From positions 329,431 through 393,430 of the forward strand of contig NZ_NPKR01000006.1 in NCBI RefSeq assembly GCF_008329535.1: a stretch of 64,000 nucleotides of DNA. The letters run 5' to 3'. The position numbers and the translations under genes are program-made. Below, one piece after another: positions 51,306 through 61,613 of the stretch; the first letter of the stretch is position 1, and each line of letters begins with the position of its first letter. A model generated the notes under the pieces. It worked only from the letters and a program-made list of their open reading frames with translations, was not told where the DNA came from and did not search any database. This DNA comes from Mycolicibacterium sp. P1-18 (GTDB lineage: Bacteria > Actinomycetota > Actinomycetes > Mycobacteriales > Mycobacteriaceae).

Positions 51306-54300
51306 ATGACCGGTGAGCGAACGCCGAGCGGGGAACTATCATCTAGCCCCGTGACGGGTACCGGGGCCAACCATGGGACCGCCCGCCTCGTCGCCATCGT
51401 CGCCGGTCTGCTGGGGTCCGTGCTGGCCATCGCCACGCCGTTCCTGCCGGTCACCCAGACCACCGCGCAACTCAACTGGCCGCAGAACGGCGTCATGCAG
51501 AGCGTCGACGCGCCGCTCATCGGCTACGTGCCGACCGACCTCACCGTGACCATCCCCTGTCGCGCCGCTGCCGGCCTGGTCGGCGCCGAGAACGCGAACC
51601 GGACGGTCCTGCTGTCCACCGTCCCCAAGCAGGCCCCCAAGGCCGTCGACCGCGGCCTGCTGGTCGAGCGCGTCGGCGGCGACCTGCTGGTCATCGTCCG
51701 CAACACCCCGGTGGTCAGCGCCCCGTTGGCCGAGGTGTTGAGCCCGGCCTGCCAGCGGTTGACGTTCACCGCGCACGCCGACAAGGTCACCGCCGAGTTC
51801 GTCGGACTGGTCGCGGGACCGGACGCCGACGGCCAGGCCAAGCCCGGCGAGCCGCTTCGCGGCGAACGCAGCGGCTACGACTTCCGGCCCCAGATCGTCG
51901 GCGTCTTCACCGATCTCTCCGGCCCTGCGCCACCCGGCCTGCAGTTCTCGGCCACCGTCGACTCCCGCTACAGCACCTCCCCGACGCTGCTCAAGCTGCT
52001 GGCCATGGTCGTCGGCATCGCGGTCACGATCGTCTCGCTCGGCGCACTGCACGTTCTCGACACCGCCGACGGCGTGCGCCACCGCCGGCTGTTGCCGCCG
52101 CGCTGGTGGTCGTTGACCCCGCTGGACGGCCTGGTGACCGCGGTCCTGCTGTGGTGGCACTTCGTCGGCGCGAACACCTCCGACGACGGCTACATCCTGA
52201 CGATGGCCCGGGTGTCCGAGCACGCCGGCTACATGGCGAACTACTACCGGTGGTTCGGCACGCCGGAGGCGCCGTTCGGGTGGTACTACGACCTGCTAGC
52301 GCTGTGGGCCCACGTCTCCACCGCCAGTATCTGGGTGCGACTGCCCACGCTGCTGATGGCGCTGGCCAGCTGGTGGGTGATCAGCCGCGAGGTGATCCCG
52401 CGCCTCGGGCACGCGGTCAAGACCAGCCGGGCGGCGGCGTGGACCGCGGCGGGCATGTTCCTGGCCTTCTGGCTGCCCCTCAACAACGGTCTGCGACCCG
52501 AACCGATCATCGCCCTCGGCATCCTGCTCACCTGGTGCTCGGTGGAACGCGGCGTCGCCACCAGCAGGCTGCTGCCGGTCGCGATCGCCATCATCATCGG
52601 CGCGCTGACCCTGTTCTCCGGGCCCACCGGCATCGCCGCGGTCGGCGCCCTGCTGGTCGCCATCGGACCGCTCAAGACCATCGTGGCCGCGCACACGTCG
52701 CGCTTCGGCTACCTCGCGCTGCTCGCACCGATCATGGCCGCCGGCACCGTGACCATCTTCCTGATCTTCCGCGACCAGACGCTGACCAGCGAACTGCAGG
52801 CCAGCGCGTTCAAGTCCGCCGTCGGACCCAGCCTGGCCTGGTTCGACGAACACATCCGGTACGAGCGCCTGTTCATGGCCAGTCCCGACGGTTCGGTGGC
52901 CCGCCGCTTCGCCGTCCTCGCGCTGTTGCTCGCCCTGGCCGTGTCGGTGGCGATGTCCTTGCGCAAGGGCCGAATTCCCGGCACCGCCGCGGGGCCGGCC
53001 CGGCGCATCATCGGCATCACGATCATCTCGTTCCTCATGATGATGTTCACGCCCACCAAGTGGACCCACCACTTCGGCGTATTCGCCGGGCTCGCCGGGT
53101 CGCTCGGCGCCCTGGCCGCCGTCGCGGTCGCGTCCGCCGCGATGACGTCGCGCCGCAACCGCACCATCTTCGCCGCCGTCGTCCTGTTCATGACGGCGTT
53201 CTCCTTCGCCAGCGTCAACGGCTGGTGGTACGTGTCGAACTTCGGCGTGCCGTGGTCGAATCAGTTCCCTCAGTACAAGTTCGGGTTCACCACGATCCTG
53301 CTGGGGTTGTCGGTCCTCGCGCTGCTGGTGGCGGCGTGGCTGCACTTCACCGGCCGCGACGCGTCGCCGCCCAGCAAGCCTCGGCGATGGTCGTGGGTGG
53401 CCAGGGTGCCGCTCACGGTCGTCGTGTGGGCGCTGGTGGTCTTCGAGGTGATGTCGCTGACCGTGGGGATGGCCGAGCAGTACCCCGCCTGGTCGGTGGG
53501 CCGGTCCAACCTCGAGTCGCTGACCGGCAAGACCTGCGGGCTGGCCACCGACGTGCTCGTCGAGCAGGATCCCAACGCCGGCATGTTGGCGCCGGTGAGC
53601 GCCCCGCTGGGCGTCGCGCTCGGACCGTCGTCCCAAGGCTTCGGCCCCAACGGGATTCCGGCGGACCTGTCCGCCGACCCCGTCTCCGAGCCCGAGGGCA
53701 GCAACAACTTCGCCGACACCGACGGTTCCGTCGTCAGCGGCAGCGAGCCGGGCACCGAGGGCGGCACGACGGCCGCCGCGGGCGTCAACGGCTCGCGGGC
53801 CCGGCTGCCCTACAACCTGAACCCCGCCACCACCCCGGTGATGGGCAGCTGGCGCTCCGGCACGCAGCAGCCGGCGCAGCTGCGGTCGGCGTGGTACCGC
53901 CTGCCGCCGCGCGACCAGGCCGGTCCGCTGCTCGTGGTCGCCGCGGCCGGACGATTCGACGCGGGCGAAGTGACCATCCAGTGGGCGACCGACGAGCAGG
54001 CGGCGAGCGGACAGCCCGGCGGCAGCGTCGGCTTCGGCGACGTCGGCGCCGTCCCCGCGTGGCGCAACCTCCGCATCCCGCTCAGCGCCATCCCGTCCCA
54101 GGCCACCCAGGTGCGGCTCGTCGCCTCCGACCAGGACCTCGCGCCGCAGCACTGGATCGCCGTGACCCCGCCACGCATTCCGTCGCTGAAGACGCTTCAG
54201 GACGTCGTCGGATCCACCGACCCGGTGCTGCTGGACTGGCTCGTCGGGCTGGCCTTCCCCTGCCAGCGGCCGTTCGGCCACCAGAACGGCGTCACCGAGG

Positions 54301-54569
54301 TGCCCACGTGGCGCATCCTGCCCGACCGGTTCGGCGCCGAGGCGAACTCGCCCGTCATGGACTACCTGGGTGGCGGTCCGCTGGGCATCACCGAGCTGTT
54401 GGTACGGGCCGTGCCGGTGCCGACGTATCTGAAGGACGACTGGTTCCGCGACTGGGGTGCCCTGCAGAAGCTGACCCCCTGGTACCCCAACGCCGAACCC
54501 GCGCGGCTGGATCTCGGCACCGCCACGCGCAGCGGGTTGTGGAGCCCCGGACCTCTGCGTTTGAGCTGA
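51306..54569 (+). CDS. embC: Arabinosyltransferase EmbC
   Basis: GT-C arabinosyltransferase of 1087 residues that extends the arabinan of lipoarabinomannan. About thirteen membrane helices fill the first two thirds; the catalytic acidic pair is D293/D294 in ANTSDDGYI. The C-terminal third is a carbohydrate-binding jelly-roll domain beginning near GINGSR-like sequence (AAGVNGSRARLPYNL). The WWHFVGANTSDDGY and SEHAGYMANYYRWFG motifs identify the C paralogue rather than A or B. ATG 51306 was preferred over GTG 51300. It is the first emb gene; embA follows after 7 bp. Confidence 0.95.
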   Translation: MTGERTPSGELSSSPVTGTGANHGTARLVAIVAGLLGSVLAIATPFLPVTQTTAQLNWPQNGVMQSVDAPLIGYVPTDLTVTIPCRAAAGLVGAENANRTVLLSTVPKQAPKAVDRGLLVERVGGDLLVIVRNTPVVSAPLAEVLSPACQRLTFTAHADKVTAEFVGLVAGPDADGQAKPGEPLRGERSGYDFRPQIVGVFTDLSGPAPPGLQFSATVDSRYSTSPTLLKLLAMVVGIAVTIVSLGALHVLDTADGVRHRRLLPPRWWSLTPLDGLVTAVLLWWHFVGANTSDDGYILTMARVSEHAGYMANYYRWFGTPEAPFGWYYDLLALWAHVSTASIWVRLPTLLMALASWWVISREVIPRLGHAVKTSRAAAWTAAGMFLAFWLPLNNGLRPEPIIALGILLTWCSVERGVATSRLLPVAIAIIIGALTLFSGPTGIAAVGALLVAIGPLKTIVAAHTSRFGYLALLAPIMAAGTVTIFLIFRDQTLTSELQASAFKSAVGPSLAWFDEHIRYERLFMASPDGSVARRFAVLALLLALAVSVAMSLRKGRIPGTAAGPARRIIGITIISFLMMMFTPTKWTHHFGVFAGLAGSLGALAAVAVASAAMTSRRNRTIFAAVVLFMTAFSFASVNGWWYVSNFGVPWSNQFPQYKFGFTTILLGLSVLALLVAAWLHFTGRDASPPSKPRRWSWVARVPLTVVVWALVVFEVMSLTVGMAEQYPAWSVGRSNLESLTGKTCGLATDVLVEQDPNAGMLAPVSAPLGVALGPSSQGFGPNGIPADLSADPVSEPEGSNNFADTDGSVVSGSEPGTEGGTTAAAGVNGSRARLPYNLNPATTPVMGSWRSGTQQPAQLRSAWYRLPPRDQAGPLLVVAAAGRFDAGEVTIQWATDEQAASGQPGGSVGFGDVGAVPAWRNLRIPLSAIPSQATQVRLVASDQDLAPQHWIAVTPPRIPSLKTLQDVVGSTDPVLLDWLVGLAFPCQRPFGHQNGVTEVPTWRILPDRFGAEANSPVMDYLGGGPLGITELLVRAVPVPTYLKDDWFRDWGALQKLTPWYPNAEPARLDLGTATRSGLWSPGPLRLS

Positions 54570-54576
54570 GGCCCGC

Positions 54577-57500
54577 ATGGCGGCGCGGCGCACACGAGTG
54601 CGTCGCCTAGCATCGAACCTCGTGCCCGCCCGGACCCTACGACTCATCGCGATCATCGCGGGGGCCCTGGGACTCCTGCTGTGCGCTCTGACTCCCCTCC
54701 TTCCCGTCAAGCAGACGACGGCCACGATCCTGTGGCCCCAGGGCGTCGGCACCGACGGTCTGATCACCGACGTGACGGCTCCACTGGTCTCCGGCGCGCC
54801 GCTGTCGCTCGACGCCACCATCCCCTGCCAGGCGATCTCCACGCTGCCCGCCGCGGGCGGCGTCGTCCTGTCGACCATCCCCGACGGAGGCATCGACGCC
54901 GGCCGCAACGGCTTGTTCGTCCGGGCCACCGCCGACAGCGTGATCGTCGCGTTCCGTGACTCGGTCGCCGCCGTCGCGCCACGCCCGGCCGTCGACTCGG
55001 GGGCCTGCAGCGCGCTGCACGTGTGGGCCAACGTGGGCGGCGTCGGCGCGGACTTCGTCGGCATCCCCGGCGCCACCGGCACCCTCGCGCCGGAGAAGAA
55101 GCCTCAGGTGGCCGGCGTGTTCACCGACCTGAAGGTCGCCGCCCAGCCGGGACTGTCCGCCCGCGTGGACGTCGACACCCGCTTCATCACCTCGCCGACC
55201 GCGCTGAAGACCGCGCTGATGGTTCTCGGCGTGCTGTCCACCCTCGGCTCGATCGTGGCGCTGGCCCTGCTGGACCGCGGACGGCGCGCCACGGGCGCGC
55301 GGCGCCGGTTCTGGCGTGCGGGCATCGCCACCTGGCTCGCCGACGGCGCCGTCGTCGGCACCCTGCTGCTGTGGCACGTCGTGGGGGCGATCTCCTCGGA
55401 CGACGGCTACAACCTGACCATCGCGCGGGTGTCCGGCGACGCCGGCTACGTCGCCAACTACTACCGCTACTTCGGCGCCTCAGAAGCGCCCTTCGACTGG
55501 TACCAGTCGGTGCTCGCGCACCTCTCGGCGATCAGCACCGCCGGGGTGTGGATGCGGCTGCCCGCCACGCTCGCCGGCCTGGCCACCTGGCTGCTGCTGA
55601 GCCGCTGGGTGCTGCCCCGGCTCGGCGGCAGGTTGGCCGCCAACCGGGTGGCCGTCTGGACCGGCGCCGCCGTGTTCGTGGCCGCGTGGCTGCCGTTCAA
55701 CAACGGTCTGCGCCCCGAACCCCTGATCGCCTTCGGCGCGCTGCTGACGTGGGTCCTGGTCGAGTACGCCATCGGCACCCGGCGGTCGTGGCCCGCCGCC
55801 GTGGCGATCGTCGTCGCGATGTTCAGCGTCACCCTGGCCCCGCAGGGCCTGATCGCGCTGGCCCCGCTGCTGGTCGGCTCCCGGGCCATCGCCAGGAACG
55901 TCCGCGCCCGCCCGACCGGGCTGCTGGCCCCGCTGGCCGCGTTCGCCGCGTCGCTGTCGGTGGTGTTCGTGATCGTCTTCCGCGACCAGACGCTGGCGAC
56001 AGTCGCCGAGTCGGCGAGGATCAAGTACACCGTCGGCCCCACGATCTCCTGGTACCAGGAGTTCCTGCGCTACTACTTCCTGACCGTCGAGGACAGCGTC
56101 GACGGCTCGCTCACCCGCCGCTTCTCGGTGCTGATCCTGCTGCTGTGCCTCTTCGGCCTGCTGGCAGTGATCCTGCGCCGCGGCACCCTGCCCGGCATGG
56201 CGACCGCGCCGGTCTGGCGGCTGCTGGGCACCACCGCCGTGGGCCTGCTGCTGCTGACGTTCACCCCGACCAAGTGGGCCGTGCAGTTCGGCGCGTTCGC
56301 CGGCCTCGCCGGTGCGCTGGGCGCCGTCACCGCCTTCACCTTCTCCCGCGTCGGGCTGCACAGCCGACGCAACCTCGCCCTCTACGTGACCGCCCTGCTG
56401 TTCGTGCTGGCGTGGGCCACCTCGGGCATCAACGGCTGGTTCTACGTCGGCAACTACGGCGTGCCGTGGTTCGACAGGCAACCGGTCATCGCGGGTCAGC
56501 CGGTGACCTCGATGTTCCTCGGGTTGGCCATCCTGACCGGTCTGCTGGCCGGCTGGCTGCACTTCCGCATGGACTACACCGGGCACACCGAGGTGGAGAA
56601 CACCCGGCGCAACCGGGTGCTGGCCTCCACGCCGCTGCTGGTGGTGGCTACGCTGATGGTGCTGCTCGAAGTCGGCTCGATGGTCAAGGGTGCCGCCTTC
56701 CGCTACCCCCATTACACGACCGCCAAGGCCGACGTCGAGGCGCTCGCGTCCGGTCTCGGCGCGACGAGCTGCGCGATGGCCGACGACGTCCTGGTCGAGA
56801 CCGACCCGAATGCCGGCCTGCTGGAACCCGTTTCGGGTCAGAAGTTCGGCTCCGCCGGGCCACTCGGCGGCACCGACCCGCAGGGCTTCACCCCCAACGG
56901 CGTCAGCGACAGCCTGCTGCCGCCCGAGCCCGTGACCGCCAACCCGGGCACCGTCAACTCCCCCGGATCGGCCGACAAGCCCAACGTCGGCATCGGGTTC
57001 TCGGCGGGTACCGGCGGCGGCTACGGCCCCGTGGGCGTCAACGGCTCGCGGGTCTTCCTGCCCTTCGGACTCGACCCCGCCCGGACCCCCGTGATGGGCA
57101 GCTACGGCGAGAACACCGCCGCCGCCAAGGCGACGTCGGCCTGGTACGAACTGCCGCCCCGCACCCCCGACCGGCCCCTGGTCACCGTCTCGGCCGCCGG
57201 AGCGATCTGGTCGGTCGACGACGAGGGCGAGTTCAACTACGGCCAGTCGCTGAAACTGCAGTGGGGCGTGCGCAATCCGGACGGCAGCTTCCGCGCGCTC
57301 GCCGCGGTCGAGCCGATCGATCCGCTGGTGCCGCAGCGCGCGTGGCGCAACCTTCGCTTCCCGTTGGCAATGGCGCCGCCGGAGGCCAACGTGGCCCGCA
57401 TCGTCGCCGACGACCCGAACCTGTCCACCGACCAGTGGTTCGCGTTCACCCCGCCGCGCGTGCCGACCCTGGAGTCGGCACAGAAGTTCCTGGGTTCGAC

Positions 57501-57879
57501 GACGCCGGTGCTGATGGACATCGCGACCGCCGCGAACTTCCCCTGCCAGCGCCCCGCCTCCCAGCACCTCGGCATCGCCGAGCTGCCGGACTACCGGATC
57601 CTGCCCAACGCCAAGCAGGTCGTGGTGTCGTCGAACCAGTGGCAGTCCGCCGACGACGGCGGACCCTTCCTCTACATCCAGGCGCTGCTGCGCACGTCCA
57701 CCGTGCCGACCTACCTCAGCGGCGACTGGTACCGCGACTGGGGCACCATCGAGCGCTACGACCGGATCGTGCCCGAGACCACCGCGCCGGAGGTCACCGT
57801 CGACCAGGGCGCCGAAACGGTTCTGGGCTGGACGCGCCGCGGACCCATCCGAGCCCTGCCACTGGAGACGGACAAGTGA
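54577..57879 (+). CDS. embA: Arabinosyltransferase EmbA
   Basis: GT-C arabinosyltransferase of 1100 residues that works with EmbB to make the terminal hexa-arabinose of arabinogalactan. The acidic pair is D275/D276 in ISSDDGYNL. Paralogue markers are SAWYELPPRTPDRPLV and SGINGWFYVGNYGVPW. About thirteen helices precede the C-terminal carbohydrate-binding domain. The basic N terminus (MAARRTRVRR) comes from ATG 54577 with GAGG 5 nt upstream; GTG 54622 would remove it. The stop overlaps the embB start (GTGA). Confidence 0.95.
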   Translation: MAARRTRVRRLASNLVPARTLRLIAIIAGALGLLLCALTPLLPVKQTTATILWPQGVGTDGLITDVTAPLVSGAPLSLDATIPCQAISTLPAAGGVVLSTIPDGGIDAGRNGLFVRATADSVIVAFRDSVAAVAPRPAVDSGACSALHVWANVGGVGADFVGIPGATGTLAPEKKPQVAGVFTDLKVAAQPGLSARVDVDTRFITSPTALKTALMVLGVLSTLGSIVALALLDRGRRATGARRRFWRAGIATWLADGAVVGTLLLWHVVGAISSDDGYNLTIARVSGDAGYVANYYRYFGASEAPFDWYQSVLAHLSAISTAGVWMRLPATLAGLATWLLLSRWVLPRLGGRLAANRVAVWTGAAVFVAAWLPFNNGLRPEPLIAFGALLTWVLVEYAIGTRRSWPAAVAIVVAMFSVTLAPQGLIALAPLLVGSRAIARNVRARPTGLLAPLAAFAASLSVVFVIVFRDQTLATVAESARIKYTVGPTISWYQEFLRYYFLTVEDSVDGSLTRRFSVLILLLCLFGLLAVILRRGTLPGMATAPVWRLLGTTAVGLLLLTFTPTKWAVQFGAFAGLAGALGAVTAFTFSRVGLHSRRNLALYVTALLFVLAWATSGINGWFYVGNYGVPWFDRQPVIAGQPVTSMFLGLAILTGLLAGWLHFRMDYTGHTEVENTRRNRVLASTPLLVVATLMVLLEVGSMVKGAAFRYPHYTTAKADVEALASGLGATSCAMADDVLVETDPNAGLLEPVSGQKFGSAGPLGGTDPQGFTPNGVSDSLLPPEPVTANPGTVNSPGSADKPNVGIGFSAGTGGGYGPVGVNGSRVFLPFGLDPARTPVMGSYGENTAAAKATSAWYELPPRTPDRPLVTVSAAGAIWSVDDEGEFNYGQSLKLQWGVRNPDGSFRALAAVEPIDPLVPQRAWRNLRFPLAMAPPEANVARIVADDPNLSTDQWFAFTPPRVPTLESAQKFLGSTTPVLMDIATAANFPCQRPASQHLGIAELPDYRILPNAKQVVVSSNQWQSADDGGPFLYIQALLRTSTVPTYLSGDWYRDWGTIERYDRIVPETTAPEVTVDQGAETVLGWTRRGPIRALPLETDK

Positions 57880-60800
57880 GGACTACCCGCTGGGTGGCGA
57901 TGATCGCGGGGCTCGTCGGCTTCGTGCTGTCGGTGCTGACCCCGCTGCTGCCGGTCGTGCAGACCACCGCGACGGTGAACTGGCCGCAGGGCGGTCAGGT
58001 CGGCAACGTGACCGCCCCGCTCATCACGCTGACGCCGGTCACCATGACGGCCACCGTGCCCTGTGACGTGTTGCGCGACATGGCCAACCGCGGTGGTGGC
58101 ACCGTGCTGGGCACCGCTCCGCCCGACACCAAGGACGCGGCGCTGAACTCGCTGTTCGTCAACGTCAGCGGAAAGCTCGCTGACCAGCGCGTCACCGTGA
58201 CCGATCGCAACGTCGTCGTGGCGACCATGCCGATGTACCGGGTGCTCGGTCGGGAATGCACCCGCCTGGAGATCACCTCGTCGGAGGCCGGCACGTTCGC
58301 CACGTTCCCGGGGATGACCGATCCGTCCGAGCCGCAGAAGGAGTTCCGCACCGGGTTCGCCGACCCCAACCTGCGGCCCAACTTCGTCGGCGTCTTCACC
58401 GACCTCACCGGACCTGCGCCGCAGGGACTCTCGGTCTCGGCCACCGTCGACACCCGGTTCACCACCAAGCCGACGGCGATCAAGCTCGGGGCGATGCTGC
58501 TCGCCATCGTGGCCACCGTGATCGCCCTGGTCGCCCTGTGGCGTCTCGACCAGCTCGACGGCCGCCGCATGCAACGCATCATCCCGTCGCGGTGGCGCAC
58601 CTTCTCCGCGACCGACGTCGTGGTGGTCTGCGGATTCCTGATCTGGCACGTCATCGGGGCCAACTCGTCCGACGACGGGTACATCCTGCAGATGGCGCGC
58701 GTCGCCGACCGCGCCGGCTACATGTCCAACTACTTCCGGTGGTTCGGCAGCCCGGAGGATCCCTTCGGCTGGTTCTACAACGTGCTCGCGCTGATGACGC
58801 ACGTCAGCGACGCCAGCATCTGGATGCGCCTGCCGGACTTGATCTGTGCGCTGGTGTGCTGGCTGCTGCTGTCCCGTGAGGTGCTGCCCCGGCTCGGACC
58901 CGCGGTGGCCTCCAGCCGGTCGGCCACGTGGGCGGCGGGTCTGGTCCTGATGGCCGCCTGGATGCCGTTCAACAACGGCCTGCGGCCCGAGGGCCAGATC
59001 GCCACCGGCGCGCTCATCACCTACGTGCTGATCGAACGGGCCATCATCTCCGGCCGGCTCACCCCGGCCGCCCTGGCGATCGTCTCGGCCGCGTTCACCC
59101 TCGGCATCCAGCCGACCGGCCTGATCGCCGTCGCGGCGCTGCTGGCCGGCGGCCGGCCGCTGTTGCGCATCCTGGTGCGCCGCCATCGCGTGGTCGGCAC
59201 GTGGCCCCTGGTGTTGCCACTGCTGGCCGCGGGCACCATCATCCTCGCGGTCGTCTTCGCCGACCAGACACTGGCAACGGTGTTGGAAGCCACCAGGATT
59301 CGCACCGCGATCGGCCCGAGCCAGGCGTGGTACACCGAGAACCTGCGCTACTACTACCTGATCCTGCCGACGGTCGACGGCTCGCTGTCGCGACGCTTCG
59401 GATTCATGATCACCGCGCTGTCGCTGTTCGCGTCGCTGTTCATCATGTTGCGGCGCGGACGGGTTCCCGGCGTCGCCCGCGGGCCGCTGTGGCGCCTCGT
59501 CGGCATCATCTTCGGCACGATGTTCTTCTTGATGTTCACCCCCACCAAGTGGGTGCACCACTTCGGGCTGTTCGCCGCCGTCGGCGCCGCGATGGCCGCC
59601 GTCGCCACGGTGCTGGCGTCCCGGGTGGTGCTGCGCTCGGCCCGCAACCGGATGGCGTTCACCGCCGCGGTGCTGTTCGTGACCGCGCTTACCTTCTCGA
59701 CCACCAACGGCTGGTGGTACGTCTCCAGTTACGGCGTGCCGTTCAACAACGCGCTGCCGAAGATCGGCGGGGTGACCGTCAGCTCGATCTTCTTCGCGCT
59801 CTTCGGCATTGCCGCACTCTGGGCGTTCTGGCTGCACCTGTCCCGCAACCGCAGCGAGAGCAGGCTGGTGCGGGTGGTGACCGCGGCGCCGATTCCCGTC
59901 ATCGCGGGCTTCATGGTCGTGGTGTTCGTCGGTTCCATGCTCGTGGGCGTGGTGCGGCAGTACCCGACGTACTCGAACGGGTGGTCCAATCTGAAGGCGC
60001 TGACCGGCGGCTGCGGTCTGGCCGACGACGTGCTCGTCGAGCCGGACGCCAACGCCGGCTTCCTCGCGGCGCTGCCGGGCAACTACGGCCCGCTTGGTCC
60101 GCTCGGCGGCGTCGGCTCCGTCGGCTTCACCCCCAGCGGGGTCCCGGAGCACATCGTCGCCGAGGCCATCCGCAACGACCTGCCGACGCCGGGCAACGAC
60201 TATGACTGGGACGCCCCGGTCAAGCTGTCGAGCCCCGGAGTCAACGGGTCGACGGTTCCACTGCCCTACGGCCTGGACCCCCGGCGCGTACCGCTGGCGG
60301 GTACGTACGTCAACGGCCCTGCGCAACAACAGAGTCGGCTGACCTCGGCGTGGTACCAGTTGCCCGCCGCGGACGAAGCGCATCCCCTCGTGGTCGTGAC
60401 GGCCGCGGGCAGCATCACCGGCAACAGCATCTTCAACGGACGCACCGAGGGTCAGCGCGTCGAATTGGAATACGGCAGAACGGGTCCCGGTGGCGAACCA
60501 CAGGCCGCGGGTCGCGTGACGCCATACGACATCGGACCGATTCCGTCGTGGCGCAATTTGCGCTTCGACCGTTCGCAGATCCCGTCCGACGCAACGTCGG
60601 TGCGGATCGTCGCCGAGGATCTGTCGTTGACGCCGGGTGACTGGCTGGCCGTCACGCCGCCGCGCGTGCCCGAGCTGAAGTCGGTGCAGCAGTACGTCGG
60701 CTCCGTTCAGCCGGTGCTGATGGACTGGGCCGTCGGCCTGGCCTTCCCGTGCCAGCAGCCGATGCTGCACGCCGACGGGGTGACAGAGATTCCGAAGTTC

Positions 60801-61061
60801 CGCATCACGCCGGACTACAACGCCAAGCGCAAGGACACCGACACCTGGCAGGACGGCCTCAACGGCGGCCTGCTCGGAATCACCGACCTGCTGTTGCGGC
60901 AGAACCTGATGGCCACCTACCTCAACCACGACTGGGGCCGGGACTGGGGCTCGCTGCGCCGGTTCGACACGGTCTTGGAGGCGCAACCGGCTCAGGTCGA
61001 GCTGGGATCGGCCACCCACAGCGGGTTGTACTCGCCGGGCAAAATCCGGATCAAGCCCTGA
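57876..61061 (+). CDS. embB: Arabinosyltransferase EmbB
   Basis: GT-C arabinosyltransferase of 1061 residues, partner of EmbA and main ethambutol target. The catalytic acidic pair is D266/D267 in SSDDGYILQM. Met273 corresponds to M306 of M. tuberculosis, the commonest ethambutol-resistance site, and is unchanged here; the residue before it is Gln, not Gly as in M. tuberculosis. B-type markers are WVHHFGLFAAVGAAMA and YVSSYGVPFNN. The C-terminal domain ends SGLYSPGKIRIKP. GTG 57876 lies in the last codon of embA. It overlaps the convergent TetR gene by 11 bp. Confidence 0.96.
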   Translation: MRTTRWVAMIAGLVGFVLSVLTPLLPVVQTTATVNWPQGGQVGNVTAPLITLTPVTMTATVPCDVLRDMANRGGGTVLGTAPPDTKDAALNSLFVNVSGKLADQRVTVTDRNVVVATMPMYRVLGRECTRLEITSSEAGTFATFPGMTDPSEPQKEFRTGFADPNLRPNFVGVFTDLTGPAPQGLSVSATVDTRFTTKPTAIKLGAMLLAIVATVIALVALWRLDQLDGRRMQRIIPSRWRTFSATDVVVVCGFLIWHVIGANSSDDGYILQMARVADRAGYMSNYFRWFGSPEDPFGWFYNVLALMTHVSDASIWMRLPDLICALVCWLLLSREVLPRLGPAVASSRSATWAAGLVLMAAWMPFNNGLRPEGQIATGALITYVLIERAIISGRLTPAALAIVSAAFTLGIQPTGLIAVAALLAGGRPLLRILVRRHRVVGTWPLVLPLLAAGTIILAVVFADQTLATVLEATRIRTAIGPSQAWYTENLRYYYLILPTVDGSLSRRFGFMITALSLFASLFIMLRRGRVPGVARGPLWRLVGIIFGTMFFLMFTPTKWVHHFGLFAAVGAAMAAVATVLASRVVLRSARNRMAFTAAVLFVTALTFSTTNGWWYVSSYGVPFNNALPKIGGVTVSSIFFALFGIAALWAFWLHLSRNRSESRLVRVVTAAPIPVIAGFMVVVFVGSMLVGVVRQYPTYSNGWSNLKALTGGCGLADDVLVEPDANAGFLAALPGNYGPLGPLGGVGSVGFTPSGVPEHIVAEAIRNDLPTPGNDYDWDAPVKLSSPGVNGSTVPLPYGLDPRRVPLAGTYVNGPAQQQSRLTSAWYQLPAADEAHPLVVVTAAGSITGNSIFNGRTEGQRVELEYGRTGPGGEPQAAGRVTPYDIGPIPSWRNLRFDRSQIPSDATSVRIVAEDLSLTPGDWLAVTPPRVPELKSVQQYVGSVQPVLMDWAVGLAFPCQQPMLHADGVTEIPKFRITPDYNAKRKDTDTWQDGLNGGLLGITDLLLRQNLMATYLNHDWGRDWGSLRRFDTVLEAQPAQVELGSATHSGLYSPGKIRIKP

Positions 61062-61602
61062 GGCCCGCGATCACCACCCGGACCATGCGGCGGGCGTCGT
61101 AGCCAGGGTCGCCGTCGGCGCCGATGCAGATGTTGCCGACGCCGCGCATCAGCCACAGGGCGTCGACGTCGGGGATGATCTGGTCGGCCGCGGCGGCGAG
61201 TAGCTGCTCGCACACCGGGACCAGCCGACTCAGGAAGTAGGCGTGCAGGCTCTCGTAGCCCGCCGTGTCCGACTGCCAGGCGTGCGCCAGACCGTGTTTG
61301 GTGACCAGGAAGTCGACGAAGAGGTCGATCCACTTCGCCAGAGCGTCGTAGGGAGAGTCGTTGGCGCTCAACAGAATCGGGCCCGCCTCTGCGCACGCTT
61401 CGACCTGGTGGCGGTAGACGGCGACGATGAGGTCGGCCCGCGTCGGGAAGTGCCGGTAGATGGTGGCGACCCCGACGCCGGCCGCCGCGGCGACGTCACG
61501 CACGGGGACGTCGACCCCGGACTCGACGAAGGCGGCGGCGGCCGCGGCGAGCAGGGCCTCCTCGTTGCGGCGAGCGTCCGAGCGCTTATGCGGCGCCGTC
61601 AT
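61051..61602 (-). CDS. TetR-family transcriptional regulator
   Basis: A 183-residue repressor. The helix-turn-helix is VRDVAAAAGVGVATIYRHFPTRADLI (about 30-55). The ligand domain has no known signature. ATG 61602 has AGGAGGG 5-6 nt upstream. It is divergent from the luciferase-like oxidoreductase gene; the gap holds two matching palindromes, so it very probably represses that gene and itself. The 3' end overlaps embB, but the genes are convergent and there is no reason to link it to arabinan. Confidence 0.93.
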   Translation of the reverse strand: MTAPHKRSDARRNEEALLAAAAAAFVESGVDVPVRDVAAAAGVGVATIYRHFPTRADLIVAVYRHQVEACAEAGPILLSANDSPYDALAKWIDLFVDFLVTKHGLAHAWQSDTAGYESLHAYFLSRLVPVCEQLLAAAADQIIPDVDALWLMRGVGNICIGADGDPGYDARRMVRVVIAGLRA

Positions 61603-61613
61603 GAGCCCTCCTA

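Noticed and set aside
52296..55082. Long minus-strand frame (over 900 codons) opposite embC/embA
   Set aside because: Same antisense artefact; it spans two real genes and has no protein-like segments.
55023..57875. N-terminal 950-codon extension of embB inside embA
   Set aside because: It is out of frame with embA and low-complexity; embB begins at GTG 57876 with a normal EmbB N terminus.
57756..61019. Very long minus-strand open frame (over 1000 codons) opposite embB
   Set aside because: High-GC third-position bias leaves antisense frames open. The composition is Arg/Gly/His/Asp-rich without domains, and embB on the other strand is fully convincing.
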